From contig CAITDX010000044.1 in NCBI GenBank assembly GCA_903891335.1, positions 1 through 33,098 of the forward strand: a DNA stretch of 33,098 nucleotides, read 5' to 3'. The position numbers and the translations under genes are program-made. This stretch comes from an uncultured bacterium. Lineage in GTDB: Bacteria > Patescibacteriota > Microgenomatia > UBA1400 > PJMF01. Shown in pieces: positions 7,092 to 14,059 of this stretch; within the stretch, counting starts at the first letter, position 1, and each line of letters opens with the position of its first letter. The notes beneath the pieces are model-generated. The model searched no databases, had not been told where the DNA came from, and saw only the letters and a program-made list of their open reading frames with translations.

Positions 7092-7346
7092 CTAGGAAAA
7101 TTGCAGTTTTTCAGTAACTCTCCTCAAAAGATCATTGAGAAAAGCATCATTTTTTAAACCAATTCGCTTGACATATTCTTCCCAAACAGCTCTGTGCTTT
7201 TTTGCTTCAGCTACAATTGCATTAAAACACTCACCTTGATCCTGTCTCTCCATCAACACCGAAACTCGATAGTGACCAATTTTCTGGTTAACCAAGTTGG
7301 TGCATAGATCAAGAGGTGATAAAAGCTCTAATGGTTCTTCCGTCAT
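7092..7346 (-). CDS. Small hypothetical protein downstream of tRNA-Leu
   Basis: An 84-residue frame, mostly helical in appearance (ECFNAIVAEAKKHRAVWEEYVKRIG), not recognised. The same frame stays open through the tRNA-Leu gene, so the longer ORF start at 7415 is not credible; the ATG at 7346 is the first one past the tRNA terminator. It has no separate clear promoter, and expression may rely on terminator readthrough, so the call is tentative. Confidence 0.45.
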   Translation of the reverse strand: MTEEPLELLSPLDLCTNLVNQKIGHYRVSVLMERQDQGECFNAIVAEAKKHRAVWEEYVKRIGLKNDAFLNDLLRRVTEKLQFS

Positions 7347-7349
7347 AAT

Positions 7350-7375
7350 AAAAAACAATCGTAATAATCGATTGT
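7350..7375 (-). terminator. Intrinsic terminator of tRNA-Leu
   Basis: On the minus strand ACAATCG and CGATTGT form a 7-bp stem with a 7-nt loop (arms 7375-7369 and 7361-7355) followed by six T (7355-7350). The hairpin begins at the tRNA discriminator base. Confidence 0.85.
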
Positions 7376-7455
7376 GCCGAAGAGAGGACTTGAACCTCCA
7401 TGGATTACTCCACACGCTCCTAAGACGTGCGCGTCTACCATTCCGCCACTTCGGC
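7375..7455 (-). tRNA. tRNA-Leu (anticodon UAG)
   Basis: An 81-nt class II tRNA on the minus strand: acceptor stem GCCGAAG/CTTCGGC, D loop with GG, anticodon stem CACGT/GCGTG with loop CTTAGGA (anticodon TAG), a variable arm as expected for Leu (GGAGT..ATCC), T arm GGAGG-TTCAAGT-CCTCT, discriminator A. CCA is not encoded. The -10 box TATAAT (7492-7487) overlaps the -10 of the divergent gene at 7502. Confidence 0.95.
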
Positions 7456-7485
7456 TCACATTGTTAAAAAACAGAAATACAATGC

Positions 7486-7492
7486 TATTATA
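7486..7492. promoter_or_regulatory. Overlapping divergent -10 boxes (TATTATA)
   Basis: Read rightward, TATTAT (7486-7491) lies 10 nt before the ATG at 7502. Read leftward, TATAAT (7492-7487) serves tRNA-Leu about 30 nt away. The two hexamers share six of seven base pairs, so only one polymerase can open this site at a time. Confidence 0.55.
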
Positions 7493-7501
7493 AACGCTAG
7501 C

Positions 7502-8161
7502 ATGCTAGATTACCAAATCAAACGCTCGAGTCGTTCGCTCAATCTACGCATTAGCATCAACAGCCAAGCACAGGTGATTGTCACCGCCCCTTCATTCGTG
7601 CCCGAGTTTCTGATCAAACAATTTGTTCACAGTCAGCAAGCTTGGATCGAAAGCAATCTACAAAAGACTAAATCCAGACAACCTCAGCTTTCAACTGATC
7701 AAGTATATATTTTCCAAAACCGCTATCAACTAGTCTACGATCACCACGCCTCACACATGGGTATTCGCGTCGATGGTGACACCATCCAGATCAATAATTT
7801 AAGCCCTAAGTCTAAAAACACACTCAAACAACAGCTTGAAGCATTTCTCAAAAAAACTGCCCACAAATATATTGCTACTCGCACCAAAATACTGGCAGAC
7901 AAGATGAATATCACGTATCAAAAAATTACCCTCCGCGAGCAGGGAAGTCGCTGGGGGAGTTGCAGCTCGCTGGGGAATCTCAATTTCAATTGGCGACTCG
8001 TCCACTATCCACCAGAAGTAATTGACTATGTCATTATTCACGAGCTTGCTCATCGGGTCGAAATGAATCATAGTGCTGCCTTTTGGCGACTCGTTAAGCG
8101 CTATGATCCAGACTATTTGATTCATAAAGGACAATTGCGTCATAAACGCTATAATCAGTAG
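7502..8161 (+). CDS. YgjP-like (DUF45/M48-related) metallopeptidase family protein
   Basis: A 219-residue member of the YgjP/DUF45 family. The conserved block SRWGSCSS (about residues 139-146) precedes NFNWRLVHYP and the zincin motif HELAH (180-184), with a third ligand candidate H190 in MNHSAAFW. The family is predicted to be zinc-dependent peptidases, often encoded beside type I restriction genes elsewhere, but its substrate is unknown. No signal peptide is seen, so it is cytoplasmic. A longer frame to 7427 runs into tRNA-Leu and is rejected; the ATG at 7502 gives the family N-terminus. It is followed 11 nt later by holA, suggesting co-transcription. Confidence 0.88.
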   Translation: MLDYQIKRSSRSLNLRISINSQAQVIVTAPSFVPEFLIKQFVHSQQAWIESNLQKTKSRQPQLSTDQVYIFQNRYQLVYDHHASHMGIRVDGDTIQINNLSPKSKNTLKQQLEAFLKKTAHKYIATRTKILADKMNITYQKITLREQGSRWGSCSSLGNLNFNWRLVHYPPEVIDYVIIHELAHRVEMNHSAAFWRLVKRYDPDYLIHKGQLRHKRYNQ

Positions 8162-8172
8162 CGAAAACACTC

Positions 8173-8862
8173 ATGCTTACTCTTATCCATGGTGACAACC
8201 AGGTCGCCTCTCGCCAACAACTGCTTACCCTCGTAGAACGCGCCAAGCAGGTGGGGCGAACCGTGACAACTTTGGTTGCTGACAAGCTTGAGCGCAGCAC
8301 TCTAGAAACCGCTCTCTTAAGTACAAGTTTATTTGGGGAAGAGAAAACGATTGTGATTGAGGGTATATTTTCTTTACCCAAATCAAAGAAAAAAGATGAA
8401 CTCATCGAACTCATAACTACTGCAGATATTGATATTATTTTATGGGAGAAAAAAAGCCTCGGCAAACTCGATCAAAAAAAACTCCCAAACACCTGCGAAG
8501 TTTTTGAATACAAAGTCACGGTCAAATTATGGACTTTCCTCGACCAGCTCCAACCCAAAGCCTCGCATCAGCAGCAACTTCTCGAACTACTGCATGAAAG
8601 CATTGCGCATGAATCAGCTGAGTTTGTCTTGCTGATGCTCGCTCGCCAAATTCGTCTCCTTATCCAAGTCAAGGAAAATGCACCCAGTCTCAAACTTGCG
8701 CCATTTATGCTCACAAAACTGCGTAAACAAGCCCAAGCTTTTTCGCTCCCAGAATTACTCAATCTGCATCAGCAACTCTATCGCATCGATCAACACCAAA
8801 AACAATCAACCAGCCTTCTGAGCCTGGAGGCACAACTTGACCTTTTGGTAATTAATCTGTAG
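8173..8862 (+). CDS. holA: DNA polymerase III subunit delta-like protein, short form
   Basis: A 229-residue clamp-loader subunit, shorter than typical HolA (about 330-340 residues). The N-terminal nucleotide-fold region (MLTLIHGDNQVASRQQLLTLV) lacks a true Walker A, as usual for delta. The middle shows SLFGEEKTIVIEG, the conserved strand region, and DIDIILWEKKSLGKLDQ; the C-terminal helical collar domain (EFVLLMLARQIRLLIQVKE ... LLNLHQQLYRIDQHQKQS) matches family spacing. It should help load the beta clamp onto DNA. The shortening lies mainly in the N-terminal and central part. Identity rests on fold pattern rather than catalytic residues. Confidence 0.75.
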   Translation: MLTLIHGDNQVASRQQLLTLVERAKQVGRTVTTLVADKLERSTLETALLSTSLFGEEKTIVIEGIFSLPKSKKKDELIELITTADIDIILWEKKSLGKLDQKKLPNTCEVFEYKVTVKLWTFLDQLQPKASHQQQLLELLHESIAHESAEFVLLMLARQIRLLIQVKENAPSLKLAPFMLTKLRKQAQAFSLPELLNLHQQLYRIDQHQKQSTSLLSLEAQLDLLVINL

Positions 8863-8887
8863 ATTAGAGGCACAAAAGGAGGTACGC

Positions 8888-10252
8888 ATGTCAACTGATC
8901 CATCAATTTTCAAAGCCTATGATATTCGCGGAATTTATCCAAGCCAAATGGATGACATGACGGCCTATGAAGTTGGTCTTGCATTTGCCAATCTCATTCA
9001 GAAAGAAAAAAATCGCACCGATGTCAATTTGGTTGTTGGACGTGACATGCGTTTGTCTGGTCCAAGTCTTAAGACTGAGCTCATTCGCGGCATCACTGAA
9101 GCTGGAGCCAATGTCATTGATGTTGATTTAGCCTCTACACCAACCTTTTATTTCGCAGTGGCCTACTATGGTTATGATGGGGGAGTACAAATCTCAGCTT
9201 CTCATAACCCTGGTGAATACAATGGCTTCAAGATGGTACGAGCAAGTGCAGTCCCCGTGAGTGGTGACTCAGGCATTATGGATATCAAAGCCGCAGTGGT
9301 GGAGAAAAACTTCACTAAAGCAGCTGCTCCTGGTGCTATCACTACGAAAGAAGGCGTTTTAACAGAGCTTATTCAGATTGAAACAAAGGATATTGATGTG
9401 AGTACCATCAAGCCTTTTACGATTGTTGTTGATCCCTCCAATGCGATGGGAAGTCTAGACATCGAAGCTATTTTTGCCAAATTACCATGCAAAATTATCA
9501 AAATGAATTGGGAGTTAGACGGCAGCTTCCCCAATCACGAGGCTGATCCACTCAAAGAAGAAAATCTTGATCAATTGCGTGAACGCGTTGTACATGAAAA
9601 AGCAGATTTTGGCATCAGTCCAGATGGCGATGCTGATCGTGTTTTCTTTGTCGATGGCAATGGTAAAACATTTTCACAAGCACTGCTGCGCGGCATCATG
9701 GCGCAAATTGCAGTCAAAGAAAACCCTGGTGCGACCATTTGTTATGACATTAGACCAGGCAAAATTACTCGAGATTTAATCGATGAAGTTGGTGGCAAGG
9801 CCTCAGTTACCAAGGTTGGTCACTCACTCATTAAAGAGCAAATGATTAGAGAAAACGCCGTTTTTGGAGGAGAATCTTCTGGTCACTACTTCTATCAATT
9901 CCCTTACGGTACTTTTGAGGCACCTGCAGTGTTGATTTTGAAATTCTTGCAATTCCTATCCACAGGTGGCATGACGCTGGCAGAGTTAGCTGCCAAGTAT
10001 GATCGCTATGTCCACTCTGGAGAGATCAACTCTAAGGTTGCAGATAAGGATGAGAAAATCAAAGCCCTAGCAGAAAAGTATCAGGATGCAGAAATATCAT
10101 ATCTAGATGGCATCACCGTTACCTATCCCACCTGGTGGTTCAATGTCAGAGGTTCCAACACTGAACCAGCTCTTCGCCTCAATTTGGAGGCGGTAGATGC
10201 AGCCACTATGCAAGAGAAGCGAGATGAAGTGCTCGCGTTGATTCGCAGCTAA
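8888..10252 (+). CDS. manB: Phosphomannomutase/phosphoglucomutase
   Basis: A full-length alpha-D-phosphohexomutase (454 residues) interconverting hexose 1- and 6-phosphates. Seen motifs: ISASHNPGEYNGFK with catalytic phosphoserine S105; metal loop DGDADR at 246-251; sugar-specificity loop GGESSGHYF; and the C-terminal phosphate-binding RGSNTEPALRL. Substrates are probably mannose and glucose phosphates for glycan precursors and glycolysis. It has one of the clearest Shine-Dalgarno sequences in the window (AAGGAGG, 5 nt before the ATG). A SIS-type phosphoglucose/phosphomannose isomerase follows 30 nt downstream, making a compact fructose-6-P to hexose-1-P pathway. Confidence 0.95.
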   Translation: MSTDPSIFKAYDIRGIYPSQMDDMTAYEVGLAFANLIQKEKNRTDVNLVVGRDMRLSGPSLKTELIRGITEAGANVIDVDLASTPTFYFAVAYYGYDGGVQISASHNPGEYNGFKMVRASAVPVSGDSGIMDIKAAVVEKNFTKAAAPGAITTKEGVLTELIQIETKDIDVSTIKPFTIVVDPSNAMGSLDIEAIFAKLPCKIIKMNWELDGSFPNHEADPLKEENLDQLRERVVHEKADFGISPDGDADRVFFVDGNGKTFSQALLRGIMAQIAVKENPGATICYDIRPGKITRDLIDEVGGKASVTKVGHSLIKEQMIRENAVFGGESSGHYFYQFPYGTFEAPAVLILKFLQFLSTGGMTLAELAAKYDRYVHSGEINSKVADKDEKIKALAEKYQDAEISYLDGITVTYPTWWFNVRGSNTEPALRLNLEAVDAATMQEKRDEVLALIRS

Positions 10253-10282
10253 AGTAATACACATAACTAAACGAAAGGCCCT

Positions 10283-11371
10283 ATGTCTTTGACTGCAATT
10301 TTGGAGAGTCGCGAACTGATTAAAGAAATTGATCCTGATGGTGCACTTGCCTCGGCAGAGAGCATTGCTGATCAGGTCAAACAAGTCTGGGAAGAGCAAG
10401 AGAGCATTCAAATTGAAGGCTACAAAGACAAACCCATTTCGCAAGTAGTTGTGGCCGGCATGGGTGGATCAGCCCTTGGTGCAGACTTAGTGAAACATCT
10501 CTATCGAGATCAACTCACCGTCCCCATGGAAATTGTCAAAGACTATGATTTACCAGCCTTCGTCGGTCCAGAAACCCTGGTGATTCTGAGCAGCTATTCA
10601 GGTAACACTGAGGAGACCTTAGCTGCGGCAGCCACTGCTAAAGAAAGGGGAGCACTGATTGCGGTATTGGCTGCTGGCGGCAAACTTGCCGAGCTCGCCA
10701 AAGCCAAAAACTACCCAAGCTACCTCATCAATCCCAAGGCGAATCCTTCCAACCAACCGCGCATGGCCACTGCCTACAACATCACTGCTATGTTGCTCAT
10801 GCTGAGCAAGCTTGAACTGCTTAGTTTCAGTGAAGAGGACTATCATCAAGTCTTGGATGCCATCAATCAAACCATGGAGCGCTGTCTCGTCGAAGTACCT
10901 CAGGACAAAAATCAAGCCAAACTCCTAGCCTACATGCTACTTGAGCGACGACCCATCTTGGTTGGAGCCAGTTTCCTAGAGGGAGCACTCCACATCGCTG
11001 CCAATCAATTCAATGAAAATGCCAAGAGCTTCGCTGATTACAAGATCATTCCTGAGATCAATCATCACCTGATGGAAGGACTAACTTTTCCCAAGAGTAA
11101 TGGCCTTAACCATTTCTTCGTCTTCTTCCAATCTAAGCTCTATCGAGAAGCCATTCAAAAACGCATTACTCTGACCCAACAAGCAGTTAATCAGGCAGGT
11201 ATTGAGAGCTTCGAAGTTACTCTTGAGTCAGAAAACAAACTAATGCAAGTTTTTGAGCTAGTGACACTGAGTACTTTCACCAACTTATATCTAGCATACT
11301 TAGAAAAAACCAACCCCTGTCCAATTCCAGTAGTCGACTGGTTTAAACATGAACTAGAAAAGTTGGCATAG
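10283..11371 (+). CDS. Bifunctional phosphoglucose/phosphomannose isomerase (SIS domains)
   Basis: A 362-residue tandem-SIS isomerase of the PGI/PMI family, related to archaeal and deep-bacterial enzymes. First SIS domain: MGGSALGADL (about residues 60-69) and SSYSGNTEETL (about 103-113) bind the sugar phosphate. The second half shows the base candidate E in INHHLMEG and the C-terminal helix with DWFKHELEKL. It should interconvert glucose-6-P, fructose-6-P and mannose-6-P. It lies between phosphomannomutase and an enolase-like gene, all on one strand. A weak AAAGG stands before the ATG. Confidence 0.92.
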   Translation: MSLTAILESRELIKEIDPDGALASAESIADQVKQVWEEQESIQIEGYKDKPISQVVVAGMGGSALGADLVKHLYRDQLTVPMEIVKDYDLPAFVGPETLVILSSYSGNTEETLAAAATAKERGALIAVLAAGGKLAELAKAKNYPSYLINPKANPSNQPRMATAYNITAMLLMLSKLELLSFSEEDYHQVLDAINQTMERCLVEVPQDKNQAKLLAYMLLERRPILVGASFLEGALHIAANQFNENAKSFADYKIIPEINHHLMEGLTFPKSNGLNHFFVFFQSKLYREAIQKRITLTQQAVNQAGIESFEVTLESENKLMQVFELVTLSTFTNLYLAYLEKTNPCPIPVVDWFKHELEKLA

Positions 11372-11394
11372 AGTGCCTATACTAGAGCTACCCT

Positions 11395-12654
11395 ATGGCT
11401 TTGATTTACGCCTTGCAAGCCCGCGAGATTTTGGATGGTCGAGGATGGCCAACCATTGAACTCGTGCTGTGGCTTGATAACGGTTTTTCCGTGATCACTA
11501 GCGTTCCTACTGCTGTTAGTGGTGGTGATTATGATGCGGTCGAGCTGCGTGACAATGACAAACGCATGGGGGGATTGGGGGTCCAAAAAGCTATCGACAA
11601 CATCAATCAAATCATTGCCCCTCAACTTATCGGCAAAGATGTCCTCAAACAGCGCGATATCGATCACCTCCTGATTAAACTTGATGGTACCAGCCAAAAA
11701 AGCAAGCTCGGTGGCAATGCCATCCTGGCAGTTTCTCAAGCAGTCCTCAAGGCTGGCGCACTCAGTGTCGGCTTACCACTGTACCAGTACATCCAGAAAA
11801 AATATCGTCTCACCACTGATCTCACCATGCCCAGTTGCATTTTTACTATTCTCGATGGGGGTGTGCATGGTGGCAAAAACTTGGATTTTCGCGAATTTTT
11901 ACTGCTGCCCGCTAGTCACTTTTCTCTAGAGAAAGCCATTGAAATGGCTGTCGTAGTCAAACAAAAACTCGAAGATTTGCTGATCAGTAAAGGAGCCATT
12001 CACTCGATTGGTGTCACTGGTGGTTTTAGCCCCAATCTGTACAAAAATACCGATGCATTTGAGCTGATCATCGAAGTAATTCGCCAAACTGGCTATAACT
12101 TCGCTCAAGACTTATTTTTTGGCCTCAATGCTGCTGCCTACGATATTTACGAAGCAGGCAAATATCGCGTCCGGGACAATAGTCAAGGCATGAGCACTAC
12201 TGAATTGATTACTTTTTATAAAAAATTGCGCGAAAGCTATAAACTCATCTATCTAGAAGATGCTTTCGCCAAAAACGAAGCTACGGCCTGGCAAGAGTTG
12301 AGCAGAGAAATTGGTCGAACTACAACTATTGCTGGATGCAACAATGTTTCTTCTAAATCATCACTAATTCAAAAAGGCCTGCAAAACCAAGAGTTTAATG
12401 CAGTGGTCGTCAAGCCCAAACACCTGGGGACAATTAGTGAAACCATGGAAAGTATTAAGCTGGTCAAAGATTCTAAACTTGATCTCATCCTTTCCCACAG
12501 CAGTGGCGAAACGAATGAAACGCTGATTGCTGACCTGGCAGTAGCCGTAGGAGCTAACTACGTCAAATTTGGTCCGCTCAATCGTGGTGAACGCATCAGT
12601 AAATACAACCGCCTCTTAGAAATTTCTCGAGAGCTGAGTCAAGCCATCAATTAA
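11395..12654 (+). CDS. Degenerate enolase paralogue, probable pseudoenzyme
   Basis: A 419-residue protein that aligns end to end with enolase (ILDGRGWPT, LDGTSQKSKLGGNAILAVS, NRGERISKYNRLLEI), but many active-site residues are changed. Kept: H158, E167, E288, K340, H368, K391. Lost relative to E. coli enolase: the DEGG acid/base motif reads V207-T208-G-G; metal ligand Asp before AAS is N245; metal ligand in GDDL is replaced (GCNN, C315-N316); Arg of SHRSGE is S369; the GAST flap loop reads AVSGG. With two of three Mg ligands and the Glu partner gone, classic enolase catalysis is unlikely. Length, frame and fold motifs are intact, so it is maintained, not decaying. It has its own TATACT (11378-11383) 11 nt before the ATG. 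A conventional enolase lies at 30503-31771. Role unknown: structural, regulatory, surface moonlighting, or new chemistry. Confidence 0.85.
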   Translation: MALIYALQAREILDGRGWPTIELVLWLDNGFSVITSVPTAVSGGDYDAVELRDNDKRMGGLGVQKAIDNINQIIAPQLIGKDVLKQRDIDHLLIKLDGTSQKSKLGGNAILAVSQAVLKAGALSVGLPLYQYIQKKYRLTTDLTMPSCIFTILDGGVHGGKNLDFREFLLLPASHFSLEKAIEMAVVVKQKLEDLLISKGAIHSIGVTGGFSPNLYKNTDAFELIIEVIRQTGYNFAQDLFFGLNAAAYDIYEAGKYRVRDNSQGMSTTELITFYKKLRESYKLIYLEDAFAKNEATAWQELSREIGRTTTIAGCNNVSSKSSLIQKGLQNQEFNAVVVKPKHLGTISETMESIKLVKDSKLDLILSHSSGETNETLIADLAVAVGANYVKFGPLNRGERISKYNRLLEISRELSQAIN

Positions 12655-12753
12655 ATCCCTAGGTTTTTCCAATTTCCCGTAAATTACCCGTTGACCTTTG
12701 CCTTTTTTTCGTTTATTTTATGGTTAATCTTCGTTATAGTTAATCACCGCTTC

Positions 12754-13410
12754 ATGCCTTCAACTTGGCTTGAAGCAGAAAGCAACCCTATGGCAGTTAC
12801 CCTCTACAAGCGCCAGCGCCAAATTGTGGACTACATCGCTCAATATGTCCAAAAGAATGGGTATTCTCCCACCCTCAAGGAAATTGCCGACTCGATCAAT
12901 GTGTCTTCTCTAGCTACTGTCCATGAGCATCTCCAAGCGCTCGAACGCAAGAAAGTAATCCGCAAACATGAAGGAGCAGTGCGTGGTATCGAGCTGGTTG
13001 ACCGCACCTTTATCAATATCACCGACAGTGTGGATTTGCCATTTTTAGGCTTCATCGCAGCTGGCTCACCAATTGAACCACATCAAGATCCCAATGCTAG
13101 TTTCAAGGTTTCTCCAGAGATGATTACTGGCAAGAAGCGCGCCTATGTCCTACAAGTGCGTGGTAAATCTATGATTGAGGATCACATCGATGATGGTGAC
13201 TATGTCGTCATCGAAGAAACTCCAGAGGTGAGTAATGGCGACATCGTCGTCGCACTCCTCGACAATGGCCTGGCCACTCTCAAACGTTTCTATAAAGAAG
13301 TGACTCGCATTCGCCTCGAACCAGCCAACTCCAGCATGAGTCCAATCTATGCCACCAATGTCCAGATCCAGGGTAGAGTGGTGGGACTGATTCGGAAGTT
13401 TCGATATTGA
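12754..13410 (+). CDS. lexA: LexA-like SOS repressor
   Basis: A 218-residue LexA: N-terminal winged helix (YKRQRQIVDYIAQYVQKNG ... PTLKEIADSI ... TVHEHLQALERKKVIRK), cleavage site A103-G104 in IAAGSPIEP, catalytic S139 (VRGKSMIEDHI) and K177 (NGLATLKRF). It should repress DNA-damage genes and self-cleave with RecA. The frame is open back to 12691, but that extension is a hydrophobic stretch not found in LexA. The start is 12754 or possibly 12790 (MAVTLYK). A promoter TTGACC (12691-12696) - 17 bp - TATTTT (12714-12719) precedes it. Two direct copies of GTTAATC (12723-12729, 12739-12745) lie around the expected transcription start and could bind a regulator. Confidence 0.92.
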   Translation: MPSTWLEAESNPMAVTLYKRQRQIVDYIAQYVQKNGYSPTLKEIADSINVSSLATVHEHLQALERKKVIRKHEGAVRGIELVDRTFINITDSVDLPFLGFIAAGSPIEPHQDPNASFKVSPEMITGKKRAYVLQVRGKSMIEDHIDDGDYVVIEETPEVSNGDIVVALLDNGLATLKRFYKEVTRIRLEPANSSMSPIYATNVQIQGRVVGLIRKFRY

Positions 13411-13437
13411 GAGTAAGACTCGCTTCGAGACCCTTGG

Positions 13438-14031
13438 CTACTTCGTAGCGTCAAATTCCACTTCTTCTATCTGTAATTGCTCATTGATCCAAGTGCGTAA
13501 GGTAAACAGATAATCAGAGATGCGATTGCTACATTGCAATACCACCTGCCTGACATCGCGCTCATTGTCTAGAGATACAAGTCGACGCTCTAAACGCCGA
13601 CAGATGGTGCGCGACAGATCTAAGAAAGCGCTTAGTTCTGAGCCTCCTGGCAAGACAAATTTATAGCGCCAATTGGCGCCCAAATCATCCTGGAGAAAAT
13701 CAATTTCTTGTTCTAAGCGTGTTACAAAAGCATCGGCTAGCTTCACTCGCGGTGAAGCAGCAATTTCTGCCCCAAGCTTGAATAACTCATTTTGCAAATC
13801 AAGCAGCAACTGTTTTTCGCGCTGAAAAATCTCCTGAGATTGCAATTCCTGTGGAGCTCGCCCACATGCCAGAACCACCACCCCCAAACTAGCATTAAAT
13901 TCGTCAAGAGTACCAAGTACTTCAAAGACCAAGCTATTTTTTGGCAAACGCTCGCCGCTGATTAAAGCAGTTTTACCTTGATCACCGGTTTTGGTGTAGA
14001 CTTTTTTGAGTGGAGTTTTAGTTTTTGACAT
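13438..14031 (-). CDS. ATP:cob(I)alamin adenosyltransferase, PduO type
   Basis: A 197-residue PduO/MMAB-type adenosyltransferase that makes adenosylcobalamin. Signature segments are all present: VYTKTGDQGKTALISGERLPK near the N-terminus (ATP binding, residues 11-31 in two parts), GTLDEFNASLG (about 40-50), FVLPGGSELSAFLDLSRT and RLERR in the central helices, and CSNRISDYLF near the C-terminus. It is cytoplasmic. No cobalamin synthesis gene is nearby, so it probably serves salvaged cobalamin, for example for a B12-dependent ribonucleotide reductase elsewhere (inference). It starts 28 nt after the PcfJ-like gene on the same strand and is convergent with lexA. Confidence 0.93.
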   Translation of the reverse strand: MSKTKTPLKKVYTKTGDQGKTALISGERLPKNSLVFEVLGTLDEFNASLGVVVLACGRAPQELQSQEIFQREKQLLLDLQNELFKLGAEIAASPRVKLADAFVTRLEQEIDFLQDDLGANWRYKFVLPGGSELSAFLDLSRTICRRLERRLVSLDNERDVRQVVLQCSNRISDYLFTLRTWINEQLQIEEVEFDATK

Positions 14032-14059
14032 AATAAGTGTCTGGTTGGTAAGTCATAAT

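Noticed and set aside
7347..7415. N-terminal extension of the small minus-strand ORF
   Set aside because: It runs through the tRNA-Leu gene and its terminator.
12691..12753. Hydrophobic N-terminal extension of LexA
   Set aside because: It covers the promoter elements and does not match LexA; the family sequence begins after 12754.
13411..14059. UGA recoding as glycine
   Set aside because: lexA ends in TGA at the expected family length, and several other genes do too, so the standard bacterial code applies.
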